From JANQPX01 sp041398025 (GTDB lineage: Bacteria > Pseudomonadota > Alphaproteobacteria > Geminicoccales > Geminicoccaceae): DNA of 64,000 nucleotides. Shown in pieces: positions 24,335-31,625 of the stretch. Every line of letters starts with the position of its first letter. The stretch's first letter is position 1. Under the pieces are notes generated by a model that was not told the origin of the DNA, searched no databases, and worked only from the letters and a program-made list of their open reading frames with translations. The position numbers were made by a program, and so were the translations under genes. Where the stretch lies: contig JAWKVM010000025.1 in assembly GCA_041398025.1 (NCBI GenBank), positions 1 to 64,000 on the forward strand, in the 5' to 3' direction.

Positions 24335-25297
24335 TCAAACCACGAAGATGTCTTCTTCGGCCCAGGCCGGCGCCGCCGCCTTGGCCGCCGCGGTCAGCTT
24401 GATATAGCCGGTCTTGTCGACGCCGGTCGGCATGTCCTTGGGCACGCCCATCACGGTCTGGGTCTTGAACACCGTCCCCGGCGCCAGGTCGAAGAACGGG
24501 AATTCCGGCTCGGTGCAGCCCATGCAGGGCATGCCGGCCCTGGTCTTGGACGACACGCGGTTCCAGAGAATGCGGTTGCAGGGCGAGTGGGTCATCGGCC
24601 CGCGACAGCCGAGATCGTAGAACAGGCAGCCCTTCCTCTGGCCGAACTCGGTCGCCGAGACCTTGTAGGCGAAGTGCATGTTGCGGGTGCAGCCGGTCTG
24701 GGTGAAGCTCGCGAAGAAGGTCTTCGGGCGCTGGAAATCGTCCAGGCCGATCTCGCCGCCGCGGCCCGCCGCGACCGCCACCAGGATCTGGGTGACCCAG
24801 TCCGGATGGGCCGGGCAGCCCGGGATGTTGACCACCGGCAGGCCCGCCTTGGAGACGAAATCCCTGCCGAGATAGCCGCCGTGATCGCGCTTCAGGAACT
24901 GCAGGCCCTCGCTTTCCGAGGGGTTGGGTGCGGTCGCCGGGATGCCGCCCCAGGTGGCGCAGTCGCCGATCGCGACGACATATTGCGCGGCCGCGGACAG
25001 CTCGCTCACCCAGTCCTTCATCGGCCGGCCGGCGAAGCGGTTCCATTCGCCGGTGCCGTTCGGCGCGTTCACCACCGTGCCCTCGAACACGAAGATGTCG
25101 AGCGGAATGGCGCCGGACACGCAGTCCCGCAGCAGCTTCTGCAGATTGTCGCCGAGCTCCATGCCGAGGGAAGGGTGCCAGAGCACGTTGATGCCGAAAT
25201 CCGTCACCAGATCACAAGCACTCGGCTCCTCGGCGTTCAGGAACGACATGGTGTTGCCGGAACAAGCGCCGCCCTGCAGCCACAGAAGATTTGCCAT
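24335..25297 (-). CDS. hhyS: Group 1h [NiFe] hydrogenase small subunit
   Basis: A 320-aa iron-sulfur subunit with no Tat signal (starts MANLLWLQGGAC), so the enzyme is cytosolic. Proximal-cluster ligands are Cys12, Cys113 (GDCATWGG) and Cys161 (NIPGCPAHPDW). The usual second cysteine of the CxxC is Asn15 (CSGN). Loss of one proximal Cys, replaced by Asp, is known for group 1h enzymes. Further clusters use Cys203, 224, 231, 240, 258 and 261. It lacks a C-terminal membrane helix. SD TGGGGAGG precedes the ATG; a sigma-54 promoter lies 36 bp upstream. Confidence 0.95.
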   Translation of the reverse strand: MANLLWLQGGACSGNTMSFLNAEEPSACDLVTDFGINVLWHPSLGMELGDNLQKLLRDCVSGAIPLDIFVFEGTVVNAPNGTGEWNRFAGRPMKDWVSELSAAAQYVVAIGDCATWGGIPATAPNPSESEGLQFLKRDHGGYLGRDFVSKAGLPVVNIPGCPAHPDWVTQILVAVAAGRGGEIGLDDFQRPKTFFASFTQTGCTRNMHFAYKVSATEFGQRKGCLFYDLGCRGPMTHSPCNRILWNRVSSKTRAGMPCMGCTEPEFPFFDLAPGTVFKTQTVMGVPKDMPTGVDKTGYIKLTAAAKAAAPAWAEEDIFVV

Positions 25298-25332
25298 TTA
25301 GGCCTCCCCAGAATGTCACTGCCGCAACTTTG

Positions 25333-25348
25333 AGCAAAAGGCGTGCCA
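25333..25348 (-). promoter_or_regulatory. Sigma-54 (-24/-12) promoter of the hydrogenase operon
   Basis: On the minus strand TGGCACGCCTTTTGCT, a perfect fit to the RpoN consensus TGGCACG-N4-TTGC(A/T). It is 36 bp upstream of the hhyS ATG, which places the transcription start near 25322. The next gene cluster encodes a HoxA/HupR-like sigma-54 activator, the expected partner. Confidence 0.9.
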
Positions 25349-25457
25349 GGACGCTCATTTTTGATTTTTTGGTTGTTTTTCATTTACTTGGAAGATGGCG
25401 CCGTCCGGTTTTGCCTGGAAACTCGCTTTGCACAGGCAAGTAAGTTTCCGCTTCGGT

Positions 25458-25474
25458 TGCAAACCTAGTTTGCA
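25458..25474. promoter_or_regulatory. Perfect palindrome TGCAAAC-CTA-GTTTGCA, candidate upstream activator site
   Basis: Seven-base perfect arms, 3-bp spacer. It is centred about 118 bp upstream of the sigma-54 -24 element, the usual distance for an NtrC-family enhancer site. A near-identical copy lies at 20944-20960 inside the operon. It differs from the HupR half-site spacing described for Rhodobacter (TTG-N5-CAA), so another factor is also possible. Confidence 0.65.
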
Positions 25475-25663
25475 GAAGAACGGTTTTGGCGATGTCCACG
25501 GGGACGCCCCCCGCCGGCTCTTTCGGACCGGGCGGCGCAGCATCGATCCTGGCGGAGAAAGACGGATTGATGCGAACCCCGCAACGTCCTGACCTATGGT
25601 AACGGGAGTAGGCCGCCTTCATCCTTTCTTAACCCGCCTTGGCTAGATTCCGGCGTGTCTTGC

Positions 25664-25742
25664 TGGTCCATGCGATCCTGGGAGTCCGAGCCTCGCCCCC
25701 CTTCTTCAGCGGGCGGGCGGACTCCCAGGATCGCATGGACCA
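25664..25742. repeat. Perfect 25-bp inverted repeat with GC-rich 29-nt loop
   Basis: Arms at 25664-25688 and 25718-25742 are exact reverse complements (starting TGGTCCATGCGATCC). The loop itself has short complementary GC runs (CGCCC / GGGCG). Farther out, CTTAACCC at 25629-25636 and GGGTTAAG at 25763-25770 form an outer inverted pair, so a unit of about 150 bp (25624-25773) is arranged symmetrically. It could be a small non-autonomous element (MITE-like), a very stable RNA hairpin or a cruciform binding site. Confidence 0.8.
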
Positions 25743-26092
25743 TGAAACAGCATGGCGGGGATGGGTTAAGGAAAGCTTAACGGGTGGAAGAAAACCGCCA
25801 GAGAGAAACGGCGTCGCGTTTCATCGATGGAAACTGTCGCGAGGTTAGTATAGCCGGTCGAGAAAGACGGAATGACCGCTCCGGTGGGCAAATGAGGTGA
25901 TCGAGCCTGGGAGACTCGCAGGCTGACGATGCATCAGGCGGCCGCATCCATCCCGGTGTTCGGTCGCCGCATTCGTAATGAGGCGGCCACGCTGTGTACT
26001 CGACGGGCGATCCCCGCCGGCTTTCTCAGACCGGGCCGCATACCGTCACGCCGGGCGGGGACGGACTGAACCCCATGAGGTGGCCATGCCAC

Positions 26093-26317
26093 CTAGCCCT
26101 GGCGGTTGCCGCAGACGGGGCATTCGGCTTCGAGCAGGAGGCCCTGCCAGATGCCGTGGCAGCGGCTGCACCAGTGGCCGCTGAGGCGGGACGGGTCCAT
26201 GCCGAGCTGGGTGGCGAGGGCCGACACGCCGAGATCCCTGGCCTTGACCGTCCGCTTCGGCTTCACCCGGCTCTGGGGAAAGCGGACGACGCTCGCCTCG
26301 TCCTCCTGATCGCTCAT
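26093..26317 (-). CDS. Small zinc-ribbon protein coupled to the sigma-54 regulator
   Basis: A 74-aa protein with one zinc ribbon: CSRC (Cys50, Cys53) and CPVC (Cys66, Cys69) around WQGLLLEAE. A basic middle part (VKPKRTVKARDLGVSALATQLG) precedes it. Its ATG overlaps the regulator stop (ATGA, 26314-26317), so it is translated from the same message. Too small for an enzyme; a cofactor or partner of the regulator is possible. Confidence 0.7.
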   Translation of the reverse strand: MSDQEDEASVVRFPQSRVKPKRTVKARDLGVSALATQLGMDPSRLSGHWCSRCHGIWQGLLLEAECPVCGNRQG

Positions 26318-27786
26318 CCGGGCGCGGCTCCTTCCTGCCCCCGATCGAGACCGTAGCGCTTGATCTTGTTGGCGAGACCGACCCTCGACAAGCCGAGTTC
26401 GCTCGCGACCTTGCTCTGGTTCCACCGATATTGGCGAAGGGCGTCGGCGACGATCCGGGTTTCGAGGCGCTCGACCTCCTCCTTGAGGGTGCCGCCTTCG
26501 AGCCGAAAGCCGTTCGCATCCGCCTCGGGCAAAGGCTTGGCCTTGACGTCGGCGAGGGTCGGGGAGATGTGGCGCAGGCTGAGATAATCGCCGTTCTGGG
26601 CGAGCGCCACCATGCGCCGGATCTCGTTTTCGAGCTCGCGCACATTGCCCGGAAAATCGTAGGCTTCGAGCCTGGCGAGCAGGTCGCGGGTGACACCGAG
26701 GACGCGCCGGCCCATGGCCTCGCCGTGCTTCTTGACGAAATAGGCGGCCAGCACCGAGACGTCCTCCGGGCGCTCGCGCAGCCCCGGGACCTGCAGCTCG
26801 AAGCCCTTCAGGCGGAAATAGAGGTCCTGGCGAAACGCCTTTTGCCGGACCAGCTCGGCCAGCGGCCGGTTGCTGGCGGCGATGACACGCACATCGCAAT
26901 GGAGCGTGCGGTCCGAGCCGAGCGGCTTGACCTCGCCTTCCTGCAGGAGGCGCAGCAGGCTCACCTGAAAGGCGGGCGAGACTTCCGAGATCTCGTCCAG
27001 GAAGACGGTGCCGCCGTCGGCGGCGCGAAACAGGCCGAGGCGGTCGCTGACGGCGCCGGTGAAGGCGCCCCTGACGTGGCCGAAGAGCTCGGAATGCAGG
27101 AGCTCGTCCGAGAGCCCGCCGCAGTTCTGCACCATCAGCGGGCTGTTGCCGCGCTCGCTGTGATAATGGATGCCGCGCGCGAGCAGCTCCTTGCCGGTGC
27201 CGGTCTCGCCCTGGATCAGGATCGGCAGCTCGGTCCGCGCCGCCTGGCGGGCGAGGCCGCAGAGCTCGGCCATGGCGGGGCTGGCATAGACCATCTTTTC
27301 GAAGCGATAGGCGCCGTCGCCGAGCTCGTCGTCCACCGGGTCGCGTGAAAAAATCGGCGAATCGTCGCTGAATTTCAGCTCGCGGCTCAAGATGCGGTGG
27401 CGCCGTGCCAGCTCCCTGGTCTCAAGCGCGCGCCTGACCATCAGCGCCACCTGCTCGGCCTCGAGCGGCTTGATCAGATATTGGAAGATGGCGGCCTCGC
27501 GCACAGCCCGCCGCACCGAGCTACCCTCGGGCCGCTCCCCCACCAGCACGCGCAGGACGGTGGGCTTGGAGATCCTGAGCTGCTTCAGGAAGTCCAGGCT
27601 GGAATAGCGCTCGCCGCCTTCCGCCGCGATCACCAGATCGACGTCGACATCGGCAAGGCGCTTTTCGGCATCGCGGGGAACGGAGCAGACGAAGACGCGA
27701 TATTCGTCGTCCTCCGCCAGCCGGCTCGCGATCGCCTCGGCCGCGTCGACATCCGGGTCCAGGATCAAGATCGTCCCTGCAAACAC
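26314..27786 (-). CDS. HoxA/HupR-like sigma-54-dependent activator with degenerate receiver domain
   Basis: A 490-aa NtrC-type protein. Receiver domain (1-115): acidic LDPD at 10-12 and Lys106 (LIKPL) remain, but the phosphoacceptor position is Ala55 (DLVIAA). AAA+ domain: Walker A GETGTGKE (193-200), GAFTGA (240-245), Walker B GGTVFLDE, arginine finger region. C-terminal Fis-type helix-turn-helix (NQSKVASELGLSRVGLANKI). HupR of Rhodobacter is active when unphosphorylated, so an unphosphorylatable receiver is consistent with the family. No histidine kinase gene is nearby. It likely drives the sigma-54 promoter at 25333-25348. Confidence 0.9.
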   Translation of the reverse strand: MFAGTILILDPDVDAAEAIASRLAEDDEYRVFVCSVPRDAEKRLADVDVDLVIAAEGGERYSSLDFLKQLRISKPTVLRVLVGERPEGSSVRRAVREAAIFQYLIKPLEAEQVALMVRRALETRELARRHRILSRELKFSDDSPIFSRDPVDDELGDGAYRFEKMVYASPAMAELCGLARQAARTELPILIQGETGTGKELLARGIHYHSERGNSPLMVQNCGGLSDELLHSELFGHVRGAFTGAVSDRLGLFRAADGGTVFLDEISEVSPAFQVSLLRLLQEGEVKPLGSDRTLHCDVRVIAASNRPLAELVRQKAFRQDLYFRLKGFELQVPGLRERPEDVSVLAAYFVKKHGEAMGRRVLGVTRDLLARLEAYDFPGNVRELENEIRRMVALAQNGDYLSLRHISPTLADVKAKPLPEADANGFRLEGGTLKEEVERLETRIVADALRQYRWNQSKVASELGLSRVGLANKIKRYGLDRGQEGAAPG

Positions 27787-27971
27787 GTCCGTCTCGCCCT
27801 CAAGCCGCCTGATTTCTTTTCAATTCGCATACTTTCTTATCAGCCCGTGGCGACCGAGACAATGCTCATGGACGACGGCAGGGAGCAGGGCCCGTTCCGC
27901 TGGTCCGCACGCATGGCCCGGAAGGAGGACGGGCAAGCGGCCGGCGGCCTTGACACCGATTCGGGCGCGTG

Positions 27972-27989
27972 ACTTACTTATATGTAAGT
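27972..27989. promoter_or_regulatory. Palindrome ACTTAC-TTATAT-GTAAGT upstream of the CoA-transferase gene
   Basis: Six-base perfect arms around an A/T spacer, extended by partial symmetry. It lies about 55 bp upstream of the probable CoA-transferase start and 185 bp upstream of the divergent sigma-54 regulator. The shape fits a GntR/TetR-type operator. Confidence 0.5.
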
Positions 27990-28045
27990 AGGTGGCATGG
28001 TTTTGGCCGTGCCGCCGGATCGAGCCCTTCGGGCGGCGACGCGCC

Positions 28046-29275
28046 ATGTCCGCCCGCGGGGGCATGAGGGGAGGCCTTGGATCCGTGCTCCTGGACGGCA
28101 TGAAGATCGTGAGCTTTTGCCATTTCCTGCAGGGACCGGCAGCCATGCAGTATCTCGGCGACATGGGGGCCGAGATCATCAAGATCGAGCCGCCGCAGGG
28201 GGCCTATGAGCGTCACTGGGCCGGAGCGGGCGGCGCCAAGGTGAATGGGGTCAGCGCGTTCTACCTCGCCGCCAACCGCAATGCGCGCAGCATCGCCATC
28301 GATCTGAAGAAGCCGGATGCGCGAGACGTCGTCTTCAGGCTCGTCGGCCAGGCGCACGCCGTCGCCGAGAATTTTCGTCCGGGCGCCCTCGACCGGCTGG
28401 GCCTCGGCTACGACGCGGTCCGGGCGAGAAAGCCGGACATCATCTACGCCTCGGCCTCGGGCTATGGCAGCACCGGCCCCTATGCCCGGCGCCCGGGCCA
28501 GGATCTTCTGATCCAGGCGATGTCGGGACTGGTCTCGGCCAATGGCGGCGGCCCGGCTCGCTCGACCGCGATCGGCTGTGCCGCGGTCGACCAGCATGGC
28601 GGCGCCCTGCTCGCCATCGGCATTCTCGGCGCCTATGTGAAATGGCTCAGGACCGGCGAAGGGACCCGCGTCGAGGCCAGCCTGCTCGGCGCCGGCATCG
28701 ACCTCCAGATCGAATCCCTGGTCACCTACTACGCCGCCGCCATGGGCGACCACGCGTTCGAGCGCCAGGAGAACCTCGCCACCTGGTTCCACGAGGCGCC
28801 CTACGGCGTCTATCCCGTCGCCGACGGCCATATGGCGATCTCCCTCAATCCGCTGGAGAAGCTGGCGCGCGCGCTCGACACCGACGTGTTCGCGCCGTTC
28901 CTGGGCGGCGATCCCTTCGCCGAGCGCGACGCCATCGCCGCCCTGGTCGCGGCCGAGCTGAAGGACCGGCGCTTCGCCGACCTCGCCGCCGCCTTTGAGG
29001 CCGAGGCGATGTGGTACGCCAGGGTCGAGACCTTCGACGATCTGCCGGAAAACCCGCAGCTCGTGCACAACGGCACCTTCGGCGAGATCGAGGTCGATGG
29101 CGCACGCGCACGCATCGTCAACCATCCGAACCGCTATGACGGCCAATGCCCCGATCGGCGCCACTTCGCGCTCCGGCAAGGCGCGGACACGCGGGCCATA
29201 CTCGAGGAGGCGGGCTTCGCCGCCACCGAGATCGCCGAGCTCTTGAAGGGCGGCGTCGTGCACGCCCCCGTCTGA
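28046..29275 (+). CDS. Class III CoA-transferase (CaiB/BaiF family)
   Basis: A protein of about 409 aa of the CaiB/BaiF (family III) CoA-transferase type. The N-terminal GMKIVSFCHFLQGPAAMQYLGDMGAEIIKIE and the NRNARSIAIDLK and ENFRPGALDRLGLGYD segments are standard, and GRDLLIQAMSGL-like text (QDLLIQAMSGL) follows. It moves CoA between carboxylic acids; the substrate cannot be told. The start is uncertain: 28046 chosen, 28067 or 28100 possible. The frame upstream lacks homology. It stands alone; the divergent hydrogenase regulator suggests no functional link. Confidence 0.88.
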   Translation: MSARGGMRGGLGSVLLDGMKIVSFCHFLQGPAAMQYLGDMGAEIIKIEPPQGAYERHWAGAGGAKVNGVSAFYLAANRNARSIAIDLKKPDARDVVFRLVGQAHAVAENFRPGALDRLGLGYDAVRARKPDIIYASASGYGSTGPYARRPGQDLLIQAMSGLVSANGGGPARSTAIGCAAVDQHGGALLAIGILGAYVKWLRTGEGTRVEASLLGAGIDLQIESLVTYYAAAMGDHAFERQENLATWFHEAPYGVYPVADGHMAISLNPLEKLARALDTDVFAPFLGGDPFAERDAIAALVAAELKDRRFADLAAAFEAEAMWYARVETFDDLPENPQLVHNGTFGEIEVDGARARIVNHPNRYDGQCPDRRHFALRQGADTRAILEEAGFAATEIAELLKGGVVHAPV

Positions 29276-29572
29276 ACGAACGCATCGAGGACGTGGTGGC
29301 CATGGCGGCGGGCACCTGCCTCGCTGCCTTCACCGTCGTCGTCGCCATCGACGTCTATGACCTTCAGGTGCTCTCGCTGCCCATGATGTGGCCCTCGGAA
29401 CGGTCGGCCATGGCCTTCGCCTAGTCATGCTGCAACTCGTCGGCAGCTGACCGGGCCTGTGACTGTCGCGGCCGATGAAAACCTCCGCCATGGCGCCGGC
29501 AGCGGATCGCCGGCTGGCTTCAATACATCGACCGGCTTGGTCGTGTTCCCAGCAAGATGGCCGCTTGGCCGG
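29276..29572. other. Intergenic region, no gene identified
   Basis: About 300 bp between the CoA-transferase and the end of the GntR gene. One frame (29279-29424) encodes a short hydrophobic peptide (RIEDVVAMAAGTCLAAFTV...) without its own good start. It may be a decayed membrane-protein gene end, but I cannot support a call. Confidence 0.3.
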
Positions 29573-30244
29573 TCAGCCCGCCTCCAGGATCTGCATGAGG
29601 GCCTCCTTGGCGCCGGTGATGTCGGCGCCAAGGGCTTTGCCCGCGGCCTCGGCGTCGTTGTCGGCGAGGGCCGCGCGCAATGTGCGGTGACAGTGATTGG
29701 CGCTTTGCCAATTGCCGAGGGCGTGGAGAAGATTGAAATAGGGGCTGATCTGCAGCCACAGGCTCTCGATGACGGCAAGCATCGTCTCCGAGCCCGCCGC
29801 GCGATAGACGATGAAATGGAATTCCCGGTTCGCCGGCACGTAGCGCTCGCGGTCGCGCTCGTTCGCGGCCTGGTCCATCCGCTCGATCAGGCGGTCGAGC
29901 CTGGCGAAGTCGGCGGCCGAGACCTGCCCGGCCGCCCATGCCGCGGCCCGGCTCTCGATGTCGAGGCGCACCCGCGTGAGGTCTTCCAGCCGTTCCCGGC
30001 TCAACGGGGGAATGCCGACCGAACGGCCGGCCACCACTGTCAGCGCCCGCTCCGCGGTCAGCCGGTGCAGCGCCTCCCGGACCGGCATGGCGCTGACATC
30101 GAACGCATCCGCCAGGCTCTGGATGGTGACGGTCTGCCCGGGCCCGATCTCGCCGTCCAGGATGAGTTCCCGGATCTGCCGGTAGATCTGGTCGAGCACG
30201 GTGCTCTTGGCGACCGGCCGAAACGGCAGCTTCGCCTTCTGCAT
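29573..30244 (-). CDS. GntR-family regulator (FadR subfamily, FCD domain)
   Basis: A 223-aa regulator. The N-terminal winged helix (LDQIYRQIRELILDGEIGPGQTVTIQSLADAFDVSAMPVREALHRL pattern, about 18-65) is followed by an all-helical FCD ligand domain. Metal-type residues appear in REFHFIVYRAAG and ANHCHRTLRAAL. It diverges from the sugar-type ABC transporter and catabolic genes and is likely their regulator, sensing a pathway acid. Confidence 0.9.
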   Translation of the reverse strand: MQKAKLPFRPVAKSTVLDQIYRQIRELILDGEIGPGQTVTIQSLADAFDVSAMPVREALHRLTAERALTVVAGRSVGIPPLSRERLEDLTRVRLDIESRAAAWAAGQVSAADFARLDRLIERMDQAANERDRERYVPANREFHFIVYRAAGSETMLAVIESLWLQISPYFNLLHALGNWQSANHCHRTLRAALADNDAEAAGKALGADITGAKEALMQILEAG

Positions 30245-30308
30245 GAGCGACGCCGAGCCTCCTGAGGTTCGGTCCTGCCACGTCGTTTTTCGCGGAGGAC
30301 ATCATTGC

Positions 30309-30336
30309 ATGATCTAAAATCTATGATCTATGATCA
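30309..30336. promoter_or_regulatory. Repeated ATGATC motif in the GntR/ABC-transporter promoter region
   Basis: ATGATCTA occurs at 30309-30316 and 30323-30330, and ATGATCA overlaps at 30330-30336, followed by ATGGTCA. The A/T-rich cluster stands out from its GC-rich surroundings and lies between divergent regulator and transporter genes, the expected place for a GntR operator. Confidence 0.5.
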
Positions 30337-30430
30337 AAACATGGTCAATGCCCACGGGCATAGCCGAAACAGAAGCAAACGCGGCGCGGCACTGGGACAG
30401 GTAAGCGCTGCGGGATCAGGGAGAGAAACG

Positions 30431-31555
30431 ATGACCAGGACGTCAGGCTGGATGGCTGCCGGTGCTGCGGCCTTGATGATGGCCGGGCTCGCCACCGGCG
30501 CCATGGCCCAGGAAAAGCACAAGATCTTCCTGTCGATGAGCTATATCGGCAATGACTGGCAGGCCGAGGCGGCGAATATGGTGAAGGCCATGGCGGCGCA
30601 TCCGGACTTCGCCGATCGGGTCGATCTGCAGGTGCAGGTCGCCGGGCCCAACGCCCAGCGCCAGATCCAGCAGATCAACTCCATGGTCCAGGCCGGCGCC
30701 GATGCGATCGTGACCTTCCCGATCTCGCCGACCGCCCTGAACAATGTGGTCAAGAACGCCTGCGACAAGGGTGTCACCGTCTTCGCCTATGACGCCGAAA
30801 TCACCGAGCCCTGCGCCTACAACATCCATATCGACCAGCTCGAGGCCGGCCGGGTGACCGCGGAATGGCTGGTCGAGCAGCTCGGCGGCAAGGGCAATAT
30901 CGTGGTGATCACCGGCGTGCCCGGCACCTCGGTCGACACCCAGCGCACCGAGGCGGCCAAGGAGGTGTTTGCCGCGCATCCGGAGATCAACATCGTCGGC
31001 GAGGCGGTCGGCATGTGGAGCCAGGCGGTCGCGCGCACCGAGCTCTCCAAGATCATGGCGACCCGGGACTGGGGCGAGATCGACGGCCTTTGGATGCAGG
31101 TCGGCTGCTATACCGCGAACGCCATGCAGCTCGAAGCCGGCAAGAGCGCGGAGGAGCTGATCCCCTGCGCCGGCGAGGGCGCCAATGGCGGCCGCATCCA
31201 GATGCTGCCGGCCGAGACCGAGGTCGAGGGTGCGGACTGCCCCTACTGCCCGCTGGGCGCGCCGCGCATCTCCTACGCCTCGCCGCCCTATTCCGGCGGG
31301 CTCGCGCTCAAGCTCGCGGTCGACATCCTGGAAGGCAAGCCGGTCGAGAAGACCACCATCCTGCCGCTGCCGATCGTCACCAACGACACCATCCAGCTCT
31401 GCGAGACCGGCAGCTGGGAGGAGATGAACAACGGCTGCAACGCCTTCCCGCCGTCCTTCATCCCCAATCCCGGCTGGTTCGCCTCGATCTTCTCGCCGGA
31501 GACGCCGGAGCTCGGCATGGAAGCGGCCCTCGTCGGTCAGCCCGAGCTGAAATAG
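30431..31555 (+). CDS. Sugar-type ABC transporter substrate-binding protein
   Basis: A 374-aa periplasmic binding protein of the ribose/xylose type (peripla_BP_4). Signal peptide about residues 1-26 (hydrophobic AAGAAALMMAGLATGAMAQ). Core motifs include SMSYIGNDWQ, QQINSMVQAGADAIVTFPIS, and the hinge region GKGNIVVITGVPGTSVDTQRT. I start at the ATG at 30431 after GGGAGAG; the frame continues upstream with no signal-like sequence. First gene of the run with ATPase, fused permease and catabolic enzymes. Four Cys in two pairs in the second half (CYTA, CAGEG, CPYCPLG) are unusual for this family. Confidence 0.92.
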   Translation: MTRTSGWMAAGAAALMMAGLATGAMAQEKHKIFLSMSYIGNDWQAEAANMVKAMAAHPDFADRVDLQVQVAGPNAQRQIQQINSMVQAGADAIVTFPISPTALNNVVKNACDKGVTVFAYDAEITEPCAYNIHIDQLEAGRVTAEWLVEQLGGKGNIVVITGVPGTSVDTQRTEAAKEVFAAHPEINIVGEAVGMWSQAVARTELSKIMATRDWGEIDGLWMQVGCYTANAMQLEAGKSAEELIPCAGEGANGGRIQMLPAETEVEGADCPYCPLGAPRISYASPPYSGGLALKLAVDILEGKPVEKTTILPLPIVTNDTIQLCETGSWEEMNNGCNAFPPSFIPNPGWFASIFSPETPELGMEAALVGQPELK

Positions 31556-31564
31556 CCGTCAGGC

Positions 31565-31609
31565 ATCGGGGGCGGGCCGTGCAGGTCATCGGTCACGGCC
31601 CGCCCCGAT
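31565..31609 (+). terminator. Strong GC stem-loop between binding-protein and ATPase genes
   Basis: Left arm 31565-31581 and right arm 31594-31609 pair over at least 11 contiguous bases (GGCGGGCCGTG with CACGGCCCGCC) plus an outer ATCGGG/CCCGAT after one bulged G; loop of 12 nt. There is no T-run. Such hairpins after a binding-protein gene commonly protect its mRNA or attenuate downstream genes so the binding protein is made in excess. Confidence 0.65.
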
Positions 31610-31625
31610 CCTGTCGTCATCGCCC

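Larger units (their letters stand above)
25298..26092. other. Regulatory intergenic region upstream of the hydrogenase operon (about 795 bp)
   Basis: No protein-coding gene is seen. It holds the sigma-54 promoter, an A/T-rich run of about 45 bp at 25350-25395 (a possible IHF-bendable stretch), the palindrome at 25458-25474, and the long inverted repeat at 25664-25742. GTTAAG-GAAAG-CTTAAC lies at 25765-25781. A short near-repeat (CCCGCCGGCT...GACCGGGC) occurs near 25510 and again near 26014. Confidence 0.6.

Noticed and set aside
25350..25395. IHF site between enhancer palindrome and sigma-54 promoter
   Set aside because: The stretch is A/T-rich but no segment fits the WATCAA-N4-TTR consensus fully, so only bendability can be suggested.
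29279..29424. Short hydrophobic frame after the CoA-transferase
   Set aside because: No start codon or ribosome-binding site of its own and too little sequence to match a family.
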